8,491 nt of DNA from an uncultured Actinomycetes bacterium. GTDB taxonomy: Bacteria > Actinomycetota > Actinomycetes > S36-B12. The position numbers were made by a program, and so were the translations under genes. Below are positions 1 to 6,431 of this stretch, piece after piece. Within the stretch, counting starts at the first letter, position 1. Every line of letters begins with the position of its first letter. The stretch lies in the NCBI GenBank assembly GCA_903918595.1, contig CAIXFB010000387.1, positions 1 through 8,491 of the forward strand, written 5' to 3'. Under the pieces are notes generated by a model. That model made no database searches. It had not been told where the DNA came from and was given only the letters and a program-made list of their open reading frames with translations.

Positions 1-425
1 CCCTCCGGGATCTCATCGAGATTGAAATCGAGGCGGCCAGTGTTCGGTTCCATGTTTGAACCCGTCACGAGTGCACCAAAATCTCGAAACACCACACCAG
101 AAAGCAGATGTAAGCCGGAGTGGGTGCGCATCAGCGCTGTTCGTCGGGAGTCTTCGATAGCCCCTTGCACCAATGTGCCCGCGGGTGGCAGCGGATCCCC
201 GTCTGCCGGAACCAGGTAAAACTCATCACCGCGACGAACATCAACTATGCGTGTTTGCACACCGCTCCACAGCAAGACTCCATGATCGGGCGGCTGACCA
301 CCGCCACCCGGATAAAAGGCTGATCGATCGAGCACGATTCCAGTCTCAGCGTCTGAGGATAAGACCGTGGCCTCCCACTCGCGCAGCGTTGAATCAATCA
401 ACTCAAGCCGGGATGTGCTGCTCAC
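1..425 (-). CDS. AlaX-type alanyl-tRNA editing hydrolase, 3' part missing at window edge
   Basis: A minus-strand reading frame stays open from a GTG at 425-423 to the window edge, giving 141 residues. It resembles the free-standing editing domain related to the AlaRS editing domain, which hydrolyses mischarged Ser- or Gly-tRNA(Ala) in the cytoplasm. Visible family features are the glycine-rich DRSAFYPGGGGQP stretch (residues 33-45), the zinc-binding HxxxH motif (H102, H106, in RTHSGLHLLSG) and a following RLDF (131-134). The second zinc motif (usually CxxxH) should lie beyond the left edge and cannot be checked. The GTG overlaps the gpm stop codon by 4 bp (GTGA), so translation is probably coupled. 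The start is chosen for that overlap and because the family N-terminus follows directly. The family is clear, but the exact tRNA/amino-acid specificity is not. A generic 'metal-dependent hydrolase' label would refer to the same family. Confidence 0.85.
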   Translation of the reverse strand, partial: MSSTSRLELIDSTLREWEATVLSSDAETGIVLDRSAFYPGGGGQPPDHGVLLWSGVQTRIVDVRRGDEFYLVPADGDPLPPAGTLVQGAIEDSRRTALMRTHSGLHLLSGVVFRDFGALVTGSNMEPNTGRLDFNLDEIPE

Positions 426-1183
426 TTCTTCCCTTGCGCAGCAACTGCGGCGGCGGCTTCACGAGCAGCCTCAGGATCGAGGTATTCACCACCGGCGACG
501 AGGGGCACCAAATTCTCGTCAAGGCGATACACGAGGGGGATGCCGGTGGGGATGTTCAAGGCGGCGATGTCTTCATCGGAAATGCGATCAAGATGTTTCA
601 CGAGCGCACGCAGTGAATTTCCGTGCGCCACGATGAGAACCGTCTGTCCTCCGCGCAATCCTTCGGCAACGATCACATCTTCCCAGTATGGAATGAGGCG
701 GTTGACCACATCCTTCAGGCACTCAGTCGAAGGCCTCGTATCTGGTGGCAATGCAAGGTAGCGCGGATCGTTGGTCTGTGCGTAAGGGTCGGAGGGATCG
801 ATGGGTGGCGGTGGTGTGTCATAGCTTCGACGCCACAACATGAACTGCTCTTCCCCGTACTCGTCAAGAGTTTCTTTCTTGTTCTTTCCTTGCAGCGCGC
901 CGTAATGCCGCTCATTAAGCCGCCAATTGCGCACCACCGGAATCCACTGACGATCACACGCATCAAGAGCAAGTTGACTGGTGTTGATTGCACGCTTCAG
1001 AAGTGACGTGTGCACAACATCTGGGAGTAAGCCAGCCTCTTTGAGTAACTCACCACCCCGGGTAGCTTCAGCGCGACCTTTGTCGTTGAGATCAACGTCG
1101 ACCCAACCAGTGAATAGGTTCTTGGCATTCCACTCGCTCTCGCCGTGGCGCAGCAGAATCAGGGTGTACGGGGCGTTTGTCAT
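422..1183 (-). CDS. gpmA: 2,3-bisphosphoglycerate-dependent phosphoglycerate mutase
   Basis: This 253-residue cytoplasmic enzyme interconverts 3- and 2-phosphoglycerate in glycolysis and gluconeogenesis. The histidine phosphatase signature RHGESEWN contains the phospho-accepting H13. R64 (LLKRAINT), E91 (RLNERHYGALQG) and the second catalytic histidine H187 (VAHGNSLRAL) are all in place, as is the family's proline-rich insert YDTPPPPID (121-129). The length matches bacterial dPGMs. The C-terminal tail is alanine- and lysine-rich (EAAREAAAAVAAQGKK) and probably disordered. The gene lies 24 bp after the YbjN-family gene and overlaps the editing-hydrolase gene by 4 bp. No convincing Shine-Dalgarno precedes the ATG. 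A weak -10-like CAAGAT ends 6 nt upstream, so either translational coupling or a minor leaderless transcript is possible. The mshA-ybjN-gpm order is typical of actinobacteria, where the gene is often called gpm1. Confidence 0.96.
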   Translation of the reverse strand: MTNAPYTLILLRHGESEWNAKNLFTGWVDVDLNDKGRAEATRGGELLKEAGLLPDVVHTSLLKRAINTSQLALDACDRQWIPVVRNWRLNERHYGALQGKNKKETLDEYGEEQFMLWRRSYDTPPPPIDPSDPYAQTNDPRYLALPPDTRPSTECLKDVVNRLIPYWEDVIVAEGLRGGQTVLIVAHGNSLRALVKHLDRISDEDIAALNIPTGIPLVYRLDENLVPLVAGGEYLDPEAAREAAAAVAAQGKK

Positions 1184-1207
1184 GGGGCTATCTTGCCCGA
1201 TGACGAG

Positions 1208-1711
1208 TTACTTCTCAGATCCCTGTTCAGAATTGCCGGTTGCCAGGTGCCGAAAGGCAGCGAGGTTGTCCGTGGGTAATCCCCGGCTGGTTCGCCACGT
1301 CCATTCCTTGGCGATTGCTGATGCGAAACCTAGTTCGAGAATCGAATTGAATGAGTTGTCGGCATATTCCAAAACTGATCCCAAGATCAGATCGAACTCG
1401 GACTCGCTGAGATTCTCGAGTGGAATTCGACCTGTCAGGTAGATGTCTCCCAAATGATCAAGGCTGAACGCAACAACGAATTGCCGACGATTTCTCTCCA
1501 GCAACCAGCGATACACCGCCTCGTGATTCTCATCCGGATTCCGGGCGACAAAGGCATTGATGACAAGTGCGGATCCGCCAGCACTCAAGGAAACGCTGAT
1601 GCGCTGCTTATGGGTACCGGGTAGAACGGCCACGATTGTGCTCGTGTCTAGCTGCTCCCATTCGATGTCTTGATCACGCAAGAAACTGATGATCGTGTTC
1701 ATGGAAGTCAT
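1208..1711 (-). CDS. YbjN-domain protein of the mshA-gpm locus
   Basis: This 167-residue protein has no signal peptide or membrane segment and fits the YbjN family (structurally related to type III secretion chaperone-like folds) found between mshA and gpm in many actinobacteria, such as Rv0487 of M. tuberculosis. Recognisable stretches are the ARNPDENHEAVYRWLLERNRR block (about 56-76) and a GDIYLTGRIPL strand-turn (88-98), followed by an acidic helix and a C-terminal region ending in polar residues. The molecular function of this actinobacterial group is not established. A chaperone-like or regulatory role is only inference from the fold. The start may be the ATG at 1711 or the ATG three codons later (1702). 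Neither has a good ribosome binding site. The gene follows mshA after 44 bp, most of it occupied by a 13-bp tandem duplication. Confidence 0.85.
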   Translation of the reverse strand: MTSMNTIISFLRDQDIEWEQLDTSTIVAVLPGTHKQRISVSLSAGGSALVINAFVARNPDENHEAVYRWLLERNRRQFVVAFSLDHLGDIYLTGRIPLENLSESEFDLILGSVLEYADNSFNSILELGFASAIAKEWTWRTSRGLPTDNLAAFRHLATGNSEQGSEK

Positions 1712-1724
1712 GCTGGGTACACCA

Positions 1725-1750
1725 TTTCAAGAGTCAGTTTCAAGAGTCAG
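1725..1750. repeat. Perfect tandem duplication of a 13-bp unit in the mshA-ybjN gap
   Basis: Two adjacent identical copies of TTTCAAGAGTCAG (1725-1737 and 1738-1750) fill most of the gap between the mshA stop and the start of the YbjN-family gene. Read on the gene strand, each copy ends in TTGAAA, a -35-like hexamer, but no TANNNT hexamer lies at the right distance downstream. It may simply be a replication-slippage duplication. A regulatory role is unproven. Confidence 0.9.
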
Positions 1751-1755
1751 TGCTG

Positions 1756-3054
1756 TTATTGGGCTAACCGGAGTTGGCCCTTGTGGGCATTCGCCAATGC
1801 GGATCGGTACGTGTTGAGCAAGCCCGCAGTGGTGCTCGCCCATCCGAATGCGGCCGCATGCATGCGCGCCCCATCAGAGAGTTCAGCTCGCCGCGCCGGG
1901 TCGGTCACGAGTGAGCGAATTGCGTTAGCAAATGCTTCGGGCGAATGGCCATCCACGAGGATTCCGCTCACGTTGTGCGCCACCGCAGTACGAAGCCCGC
2001 CAACGGCGGACGCGATCACCGGGGTGCCACATGCTTGTGACTCAACGGCGACTAGTCCAAAGGATTCCGAGTAAGAAGGCACAACGGTCACATCGGCAGC
2101 GCGGAACCATTGGGCAAGGGCCGCACGATCGCGCGGAGGCTCGAACCGCACCACATCGGCAATCCCTAAATCGCGGGCTAGTTCGTGCAGCGAGGTGGGT
2201 TGTTCGAGGCCTGTTCCAGAAGGTCCACCGCACACCACAACCTGCAGAAGGGGGCGAAGCTCTGGTGATTGCACCAGGAGTTCGGCCGCTGCCTTCAGCA
2301 AAATATCCGGGGCCTTCAGTGGCTGTATGCGACCAACGAAGAGCAGCACGATGGCGTTGTCTCTGATTCCAAGTTCGGCGCGTGCTGCTCGTGAATCTCC
2401 GGGAGTGAAGACGTCAAGGTCAACACCCGGGTGCACCACATCGACTCGATCCGGGGCTGCGCCGTAGAGCGAAACAAGTTGATCTGCTTCGTCGCGGGTA
2501 TTCGCAATCACGCGTGATGCCGCGGCGATGACCTGCTCTTCACCGATGATTCGCGTTTCTGGTTCGGGGGTGTCTCCGATGGCCAGCTCTGCATTCTTCA
2601 CTTTCGCCATCGTGTGCATCGAATGAACGAGTGGCACGTCCCAGCGCTCACTTGCCAACCAGCCCACCTGTCCAGAAAGCCAGTAGTGCGAGTGGATCAG
2701 GTCGTACCAACCTTCAGGGTGGGCGGCTTCGGTGCGAAGAACACCCGATGTGACGGCACAAAGCTGGCCAGGGAGATCTTGCTTTCGAAGTCCTTCAAAG
2801 GGCCCGGCAACAACGTGTCGGACCAAAACACCCGGAGCGAGTTGCGTGGTGGGTTCGTTTCGTGACGAGGTAGCGCGCGTGAAGATGTCTACTTCGACCC
2901 CAGCTTGGGCAAGCCGGGTAGCCGTCTCGACAACGTAGACATTCATACCTCCGGCATCGCCCGTACCTGGCTGGTCCAGTGGGGAGGTGTGAATAGAAAG
3001 AAGGGCTATCCGCCGGGGCAGGTCTGTGGCAACCCCACGCGAACGGCTAGACAT
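1756..3054 (-). CDS. mshA: D-inositol-3-phosphate glycosyltransferase (mycothiol biosynthesis)
   Basis: MshA transfers N-acetylglucosamine from UDP-GlcNAc to 1L-myo-inositol 1-phosphate, the first committed step of mycothiol synthesis in the cytoplasm. With the ATG at 3054 the protein has 432 residues and a GT-B/GT4 layout. The N-terminal domain carries SIHTSPLDQPGTGDAGGMNVYV (about 20-41), the MshA hallmark, and HSHYWLSGQ (121-129). The C-terminal nucleotide-sugar domain carries GRIQPLKAPD (241-250) and the EX7E motif in PSYSESFGLVAVE (E330, E338). The frame extends upstream to an ATG at 3144, but that adds 30 unfamily-like residues and overlaps phoU by 32 bp, so 3054 is preferred. An in-frame GTG at 3072 is another option. 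The ribosome binding site is weak (GGA very close to the ATG). It lies 58 bp after phoU on the same strand and heads the mshA-ybjN-gpm block. Confidence 0.94.
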   Translation of the reverse strand: MSSRSRGVATDLPRRIALLSIHTSPLDQPGTGDAGGMNVYVVETATRLAQAGVEVDIFTRATSSRNEPTTQLAPGVLVRHVVAGPFEGLRKQDLPGQLCAVTSGVLRTEAAHPEGWYDLIHSHYWLSGQVGWLASERWDVPLVHSMHTMAKVKNAELAIGDTPEPETRIIGEEQVIAAASRVIANTRDEADQLVSLYGAAPDRVDVVHPGVDLDVFTPGDSRAARAELGIRDNAIVLLFVGRIQPLKAPDILLKAAAELLVQSPELRPLLQVVVCGGPSGTGLEQPTSLHELARDLGIADVVRFEPPRDRAALAQWFRAADVTVVPSYSESFGLVAVESQACGTPVIASAVGGLRTAVAHNVSGILVDGHSPEAFANAIRSLVTDPARRAELSDGARMHAAAFGWASTTAGLLNTYRSALANAHKGQLRLAQ

Positions 3055-3112
3055 TGGTCCAGTGTGACGCACTTGGTGCAAATGGGCTACCCCAGGAGGA
3101 GCGAAAAGGGTG

Positions 3113-3781
3113 TTATGAGGTCCGGTCGAGGTTGACGGCCACATACGGTTCGCCAGTCACGATCGTCACGACTCGCTTGGAGACTGAGACCGCGTGATCT
3201 GCATAGCGCTCGTAATACCTGGAGAGCAGGGTTGTGTCGATGGCCTCTTCTACGCCGTATTTCCAGCTGGGGGAGAGGACGATCGTGAAGAGCTCACGGT
3301 GCAAACGGTCCATTTCCTCGTCATGGCGAGCGATATCTACACACATGGAAACGTCTTGAGTGGCGATGACGGAGCCGGTTTTGGAAACGATTGCCTCGGC
3401 AAGGCCGCCCATCTCGGCGAAGGTCCCACGCAGTTCGGTCGGGACCGATGCTTTGGGGAACCTAAGGCGCGCCTGCTTGGCCACATGCTCGGCGAGATCC
3501 CCCATTCGCTCAAGTGAACCGGCAATCCGCATTGCTCCCAAGATGATGCGCAAATCCCGAGCGACTGGCTGGTAGAGCGCGACCAGATCAAAGCAGCGTT
3601 CCTCGACCGCATTGGCGAGGGTGTCAATTCGCGAATCAAAGTCGATGACGGCCTCAGCGAGAGAGAGGTCGGCGTCGAGCAAGGACTGTGTGGCGCGGTT
3701 CATCGCGGACCCGACAAGACGGGTCATTTGGACGAGATCGTCGTTGACCTCTTCCAATTGCTCTTGGTACGTGGCCGGCAT
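3113..3781 (-). CDS. phoU: PhoU phosphate-signalling regulator
   Basis: PhoU is a cytoplasmic all-helical protein that links the Pst phosphate transporter to the sensor kinase and restrains Pho-regulon signalling when phosphate is plentiful. From the ATG at 3781 it has 222 residues. The tandem three-helix repeats each carry the metal-site type motif: LERMGDLAEHVAK (about 90-102) and YERYADHAVSVSKRV (about 190-204). The N-terminal helix YQEQLEEVNDDLVQMTRLV also fits the family. A GTG two codons upstream (3787) is a possible alternative, but the TAGGCT hexamer ends exactly 6 nt before the ATG, which favours a leaderless start at 3781. The gene is divergent from senX3, matching Streptomyces, where phoU is divergent from phoR-phoP. 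No pst genes are in the window. It probably leads the minus-strand transcript into mshA. Confidence 0.95.
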   Translation of the reverse strand: MPATYQEQLEEVNDDLVQMTRLVGSAMNRATQSLLDADLSLAEAVIDFDSRIDTLANAVEERCFDLVALYQPVARDLRIILGAMRIAGSLERMGDLAEHVAKQARLRFPKASVPTELRGTFAEMGGLAEAIVSKTGSVIATQDVSMCVDIARHDEEMDRLHRELFTIVLSPSWKYGVEEAIDTTLLSRYYERYADHAVSVSKRVVTIVTGEPYVAVNLDRTS

Positions 3782-3787
3782 GAGCAC

Positions 3788-3817
3788 AGCCTAAACCCCG
3801 ATTCGTGCCAATGTCTG
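3788..3817 (-). promoter_or_regulatory. Predicted phoU promoter, leaderless
   Basis: On the minus strand a -10 hexamer TAGGCT (3793-3788) is followed by 6 nt and then the phoU ATG at 3781, the spacing expected if transcription begins at the A of the start codon. Eighteen bp upstream is CAGACA (3817-3812), which shares GACA with the TTGACA consensus. Leaderless genes with TANNNT at this distance are common in actinobacteria. This is a pattern match, not a mapped start. Confidence 0.55.
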
Positions 3818-3819
3818 AT

Positions 3820-3852
3820 TCGACGTGAACGAGAAGCATCCGCAAGGTAAAC
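3820..3852 (-). promoter_or_regulatory. Candidate PHO box of three 11-nt units upstream of phoU
   Basis: Read on the minus strand, three contiguous 11-nt units begin GTTTACC, GGATGCT and GTTCACG. The first and third resemble the Streptomyces PhoP direct-repeat unit (about GKTCAYYYRSG, 8 of 11 positions each), while the middle one is degenerate. The array ends 2 bp upstream of the predicted phoU -35 hexamer, a location suited to a response regulator. RegX3, encoded next door, is the obvious candidate ligand. A further isolated GTTCAT lies at 3872-3867. The binding is inferred. Confidence 0.45.
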
Positions 3853-3932
3853 AATCGGTGGCATAAATGAACGATGCGCCAAACATTTGGTGTTCCAGCC
3901 CTTTCGCGTGATGTCGAGTTTCCCCAGACTTC

Positions 3933-3938
3933 TATTGT
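3933..3938 (+). promoter_or_regulatory. Predicted senX3 -10 element, leaderless
   Basis: TATTGT is followed by exactly 6 nt and then the ATG at 3945, the same geometry as at phoU. No good -35 hexamer is seen 16-18 bp upstream, so the promoter may depend on an activator. It supports the ATG at 3945 rather than the GTG at 3939 as the start. Confidence 0.5.
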
Positions 3939-3944
3939 GTGCAC

Positions 3945-5096
3945 ATGGCCCTGCGCAAGAAATCTCCCGACGAGCCGGGATCGCTTGCTCCTGGTCTTCG
4001 CGGAGCCTCCGGTCGACCGGCGGTTCCAGACGAAGTAATCCGGGTGCTGTCAGTGCTGCCTTCGGCCTCGATGGTCGTCGCCCCCGATGGAACGGTGCTG
4101 AGGGCCAGCTCGCGTGCCATGGCGCTGGGGCTTGTCAGCCGAAGCGTGGTCACGATCCCCGACATCGTGCATCTCATCGGCAGGGTCGCTGATGATGGCA
4201 ATCCGCGCGAACAAGAGATGCGCGTTCGTCGCCCACCTTTGGGCAGAGAGTTGCTCGAACTTCGGGTTCGCGTTGCAGCCCTGGGAACTGGTGCTTTGCT
4301 GATTCTCATTGATGACCTGGCGGAAGAACGTCGCGTTGATGTCGTTCGCCGAGATTTCGTCGCCAATGTCAGTCACGAACTGAAAACTCCGGTTGGTGCA
4401 CTTTCACTGCTCGCCGAAGCAGTGCTTGCCTCCAGCGATGATGCGGAGCAGGTGCATCACTTCGCTGAACGCATGCAGATAGAGGCCGCTCGCCTCTCCC
4501 ACTTGATTCAAGATGTCATTGATCTTTCGCGTCTGCAAAGTGACGATCCGCTTACCCATGCTGAAGTTGTCGATGTTGACGAACTCGCGGCTCGCGCCCT
4601 TGATGAAGTGCGCACGTTGGCAGCGAGCAACGAGATCGAATTCATTCGAAGCGAGCCGACAGGTTTTGTTGTCTTCGGTGATCGCAGTCAGCTACTCACC
4701 GCATTGCGCAATCTTTTGGCGAATGCGATTGCTTATTCACCCGAGAAGACCAAGGTCGCTTTAGGGGTTCGCCAAACGAATGGCATCGTCGAGATTTCTG
4801 TCAAGGATCAAGGAATCGGCATTCCGGCAAATGACCTTGACCGGATCTTTGAGCGTTTTTACCGAGTCGATCAAGCTCGGTCGCGTGGCACCGGAGGCAC
4901 AGGACTCGGATTGTCAATCGTGAAACATGTGTGCCAGAACCACGGTGGCGAATGCACCGCTTGGAGCGAAATTGGCACCGGGTCAACGTTCACCATCCGG
5001 CTGCCAACTTATGATCCGGAGCATTCAAAAGAAGATGAATCTCGTGCCCTTCCGGTGGATCTAGTGACTGTTCCGAGCAGTGAGAGGTTGTCATGA
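3945..5096 (+). CDS. senX3: SenX3/PhoR-like sensor histidine kinase without visible membrane segment
   Basis: This 383-residue sensor kinase is expected to autophosphorylate and pass phosphate to the RegX3 protein encoded next, controlling phosphate-starvation genes. After a hydrophilic tail, a PAS-like region spans about 30-125. The HisKA H-box is RRDFVANVSHELKTPVGAL with H144. The HATPase domain has the N-box RNLLANAIAYSP (N260), the G1 box KDQGIGIP (D288), the F-box FERFYRVD and the G2 box GGTGLGL (317-323). The H-box and the C-terminal half closely follow mycobacterial SenX3. Unlike that protein, it shows no N-terminal hydrophobic helices. The first 28 residues are charged and proline/glycine-rich, and an in-frame TGA at 3909-3911 blocks extension upstream. 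An in-frame GTG at 3939 would add only two residues. The stop overlaps the regX3 start (ATGA), implying coupled translation. Streptomyces annotation would call it phoR. Confidence 0.9.
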   Translation: MALRKKSPDEPGSLAPGLRGASGRPAVPDEVIRVLSVLPSASMVVAPDGTVLRASSRAMALGLVSRSVVTIPDIVHLIGRVADDGNPREQEMRVRRPPLGRELLELRVRVAALGTGALLILIDDLAEERRVDVVRRDFVANVSHELKTPVGALSLLAEAVLASSDDAEQVHHFAERMQIEAARLSHLIQDVIDLSRLQSDDPLTHAEVVDVDELAARALDEVRTLAASNEIEFIRSEPTGFVVFGDRSQLLTALRNLLANAIAYSPEKTKVALGVRQTNGIVEISVKDQGIGIPANDLDRIFERFYRVDQARSRGTGGTGLGLSIVKHVCQNHGGECTAWSEIGTGSTFTIRLPTYDPEHSKEDESRALPVDLVTVPSSERLS

Positions 5097-5773
5097 CTCG
5101 AATCCTGGTAGTCGAGGACGAGGAGTCGTTTTCTGAAGCGCTCTCGTTCATGTTGAAGCGAGAGGGTTTTGACGTTGGGATTGCCACCGATGGCAACGCT
5201 GCCGTTGCGGAGTTCGAGCGCCATGGTGCCGATTTGATTCTGCTTGACCTGATGCTTCCTGGGATCTCCGGCACAGAGGTGTGCCGAATTATTCGCGCAA
5301 AGTCTCAGGTGCCGATCATCATGCTCACTGCTAAAGATGGTGAAGTCGACAAAGTTGTTGGCCTTGAATTGGGCGCTGATGATTACGTCACCAAGCCGTT
5401 CTCTTCGCGCGAATTGTTGGCCCGTGTGAGAGCGGTGCTACGTCGCCACGGTGATGTCGAAGAGTTGTTGCCGGCCACGATTGAAGCCGGACCAGTCCGC
5501 CTTGATGTCGACCGTCACATCGTGACGGTGCGCGGTGTGCACACTCCGATGCCCTTGAAGGAATTCGATCTCCTTGAGTTTCTCGTTCGTAATTCCGGTC
5601 GAGTGTTAACTCGCGCGCAGTTAATTGACCGGGTGTGGGGCGCCGACTATGTGGGCGATACCAAGACGTTGGATGTTCACGTCAAGCGGCTTCGCGCCAA
5701 GATCGAGGAAGATCCTGGTAACCCGGTTCACTTAATGACGGTGCGCGGCCTGGGCTACAAATATGACGTGTAA
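5093..5773 (+). CDS. regX3: RegX3/PhoP-like response regulator (OmpR family)
   Basis: This 226-residue DNA-binding response regulator is the partner of the kinase encoded just upstream and is expected to activate phosphate-starvation genes. The receiver domain (1-118) has the acidic pocket E8/D9, phospho-acceptor D52 (LILLDLMLPG), T79 and K101 (DDYVTKPFSSREL). The winged-helix domain (about 130-226) ends with the typical TLDVHVKRLRAKIEEDP...MTVRGLGYKYDV. The length and D52 match mycobacterial RegX3. The start codon overlaps the kinase stop by 4 bp and follows GAGAGG (5082-5087) 5 nt upstream, a good ribosome binding site. Its stop lies 3 bp from the stop of the convergent lipoprotein gene, leaving no room for a separate intergenic terminator. 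A likely target is the PHO-box-like array upstream of phoU, by inference. Confidence 0.95.
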   Translation: MTRILVVEDEESFSEALSFMLKREGFDVGIATDGNAAVAEFERHGADLILLDLMLPGISGTEVCRIIRAKSQVPIIMLTAKDGEVDKVVGLELGADDYVTKPFSSRELLARVRAVLRRHGDVEELLPATIEAGPVRLDVDRHIVTVRGVHTPMPLKEFDLLEFLVRNSGRVLTRAQLIDRVWGADYVGDTKTLDVHVKRLRAKIEEDPGNPVHLMTVRGLGYKYDV

Positions 5774-5776
5774 AAA

Positions 5777-6274
5777 TCAAGAGGTTGACGGAGCGATTCC
5801 TGCATAGAAGCCCGTTGCCGGAACCACGAGAACTTCGAGCTCTGCGATGCCACTGCGCTCAAACTGCAGGGCAACGGGAACAAAGGCTCCCACGGGTGCG
5901 GTGAACGGCACGGAATCGACATACAGCTCGGACTCAAAACCGAACGAGAGTGAATCGCCGGGATTGATGCCAACCGAACCCCCGGTGATTGCGGCAGGCA
6001 GGCCGTTCACGACCGATACCAGCAGATTGTCGGCCTCGCGGCCAGAGTTGGTCACGCGCATGATCAGGGTGGCCGATTGGGATCCTTCGGGTCCGGCGAC
6101 CAGTGTCGCCCCGTCCACTCGAATGTCACCGAGCGCTGCGTTCACGCCGTTCCCGACCGGCATGCTGGCGGCCATCGTGGTGGTGGCACCGGGACCGTTG
6201 AAGCATCCGGTCAACGTGAGAGCGCTGGCTCCGGTGATGGCAAGGGCGGCGAAGTAGCGAGGGAAACGGGTCAC
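5777..6274 (-). CDS. LpqE-like exported lipoprotein
   Basis: The product has about 165 residues with a lipoprotein signal peptide: a short basic start (TRFPRYF), a hydrophobic stretch and the lipobox LTGC, giving a lipidated C24 after cleavage by signal peptidase II. It would be anchored on the outer face of the cytoplasmic membrane. The mature part opens with a low-complexity linker and then a beta-rich domain (about 50-155) whose layout (GDIRVDGATLV, SATLIMRVTNSGREADNLLVSV, FTAPVGAFVPVALQFERSG) resembles mycobacterial LpqE and, more loosely, the immunoglobulin-like PCuAC copper-chaperone family. The classic Met/His copper motif is not evident, so no metal role is claimed. The GTG start at 6274 is chosen because a TATCCT hexamer ends 7 nt before it. 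A TTG two codons upstream (6280) keeps the same frame. The gene is divergent from carD, as lpqE is in M. tuberculosis, and convergent with regX3. Confidence 0.8.
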   Translation of the reverse strand: MTRFPRYFAALAITGASALTLTGCFNGPGATTTMAASMPVGNGVNAALGDIRVDGATLVAGPEGSQSATLIMRVTNSGREADNLLVSVVNGLPAAITGGSVGINPGDSLSFGFESELYVDSVPFTAPVGAFVPVALQFERSGIAELEVLVVPATGFYAGIAPSTS

Positions 6275-6281
6275 ACCCAAG

Positions 6282-6287
6282 AGGATA
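6282..6287 (-). promoter_or_regulatory. Predicted -10 element of the lipoprotein gene
   Basis: TATCCT on the minus strand ends 7 nt before the GTG at 6274, suggesting a leaderless or near-leaderless transcript. No clear -35 hexamer is seen. No Shine-Dalgarno sits at a proper distance from either possible start codon. Confidence 0.4.
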
Positions 6288-6422
6288 CCGATCGCCTCTT
6301 GCCGGCAATCCGGGGCCAGAGCAGGCTCAATCCAGTCCCATCCTCGTGCTCATACCCCTCACAACAAGGAATCGTGAGCAATACCAAGCATTTTATGCGC
6401 GGTCCGAGGTGATCATTCCCCG

Positions 6423-6431
6423 TGATAAACT
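6423..6431 (+). promoter_or_regulatory. Predicted extended -10 of the carD promoter
   Basis: TGATAAACT contains the TG extension one base before the TANNNT hexamer TAAACT, with no recognisable -35. Transcription would begin near 6438, leaving a leader of about 20 nt that still includes the ribosome binding site GGAAAGGGG at 6441-6449. Confidence 0.45.

Noticed and set aside
22..636. Several plus-strand open frames at the left end.
   Set aside because: They are antisense to the AlaX-type and gpm genes, overlap each other, and show arginine-rich, motif-free translations typical of shadow frames.
5811..5878. Perfect 9-bp inverted repeat (CCCGTTGCC / GGCAACGGG) near the regX3-lipoprotein convergence, considered as a bidirectional terminator.
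   Set aside because: The loop is 50 nt, no T-run follows either arm, and both arms lie inside the lipoprotein coding sequence. Chance or weak RNA structure is more likely than a terminator.
6299..6308. 10-bp palindrome TTGCCGGCAA upstream of the lipoprotein gene, considered as an operator.
   Set aside because: It is short, GC-rich and matches no operator I know. It is too likely by chance in this base composition to call without comparative support.
6347..6380. Inverted hexamers TGCTCA / TGAGCA in the lipoprotein-carD gap.
   Set aside because: The arms are only 6 bp and are separated by more than 20 nt with no extension of the symmetry.
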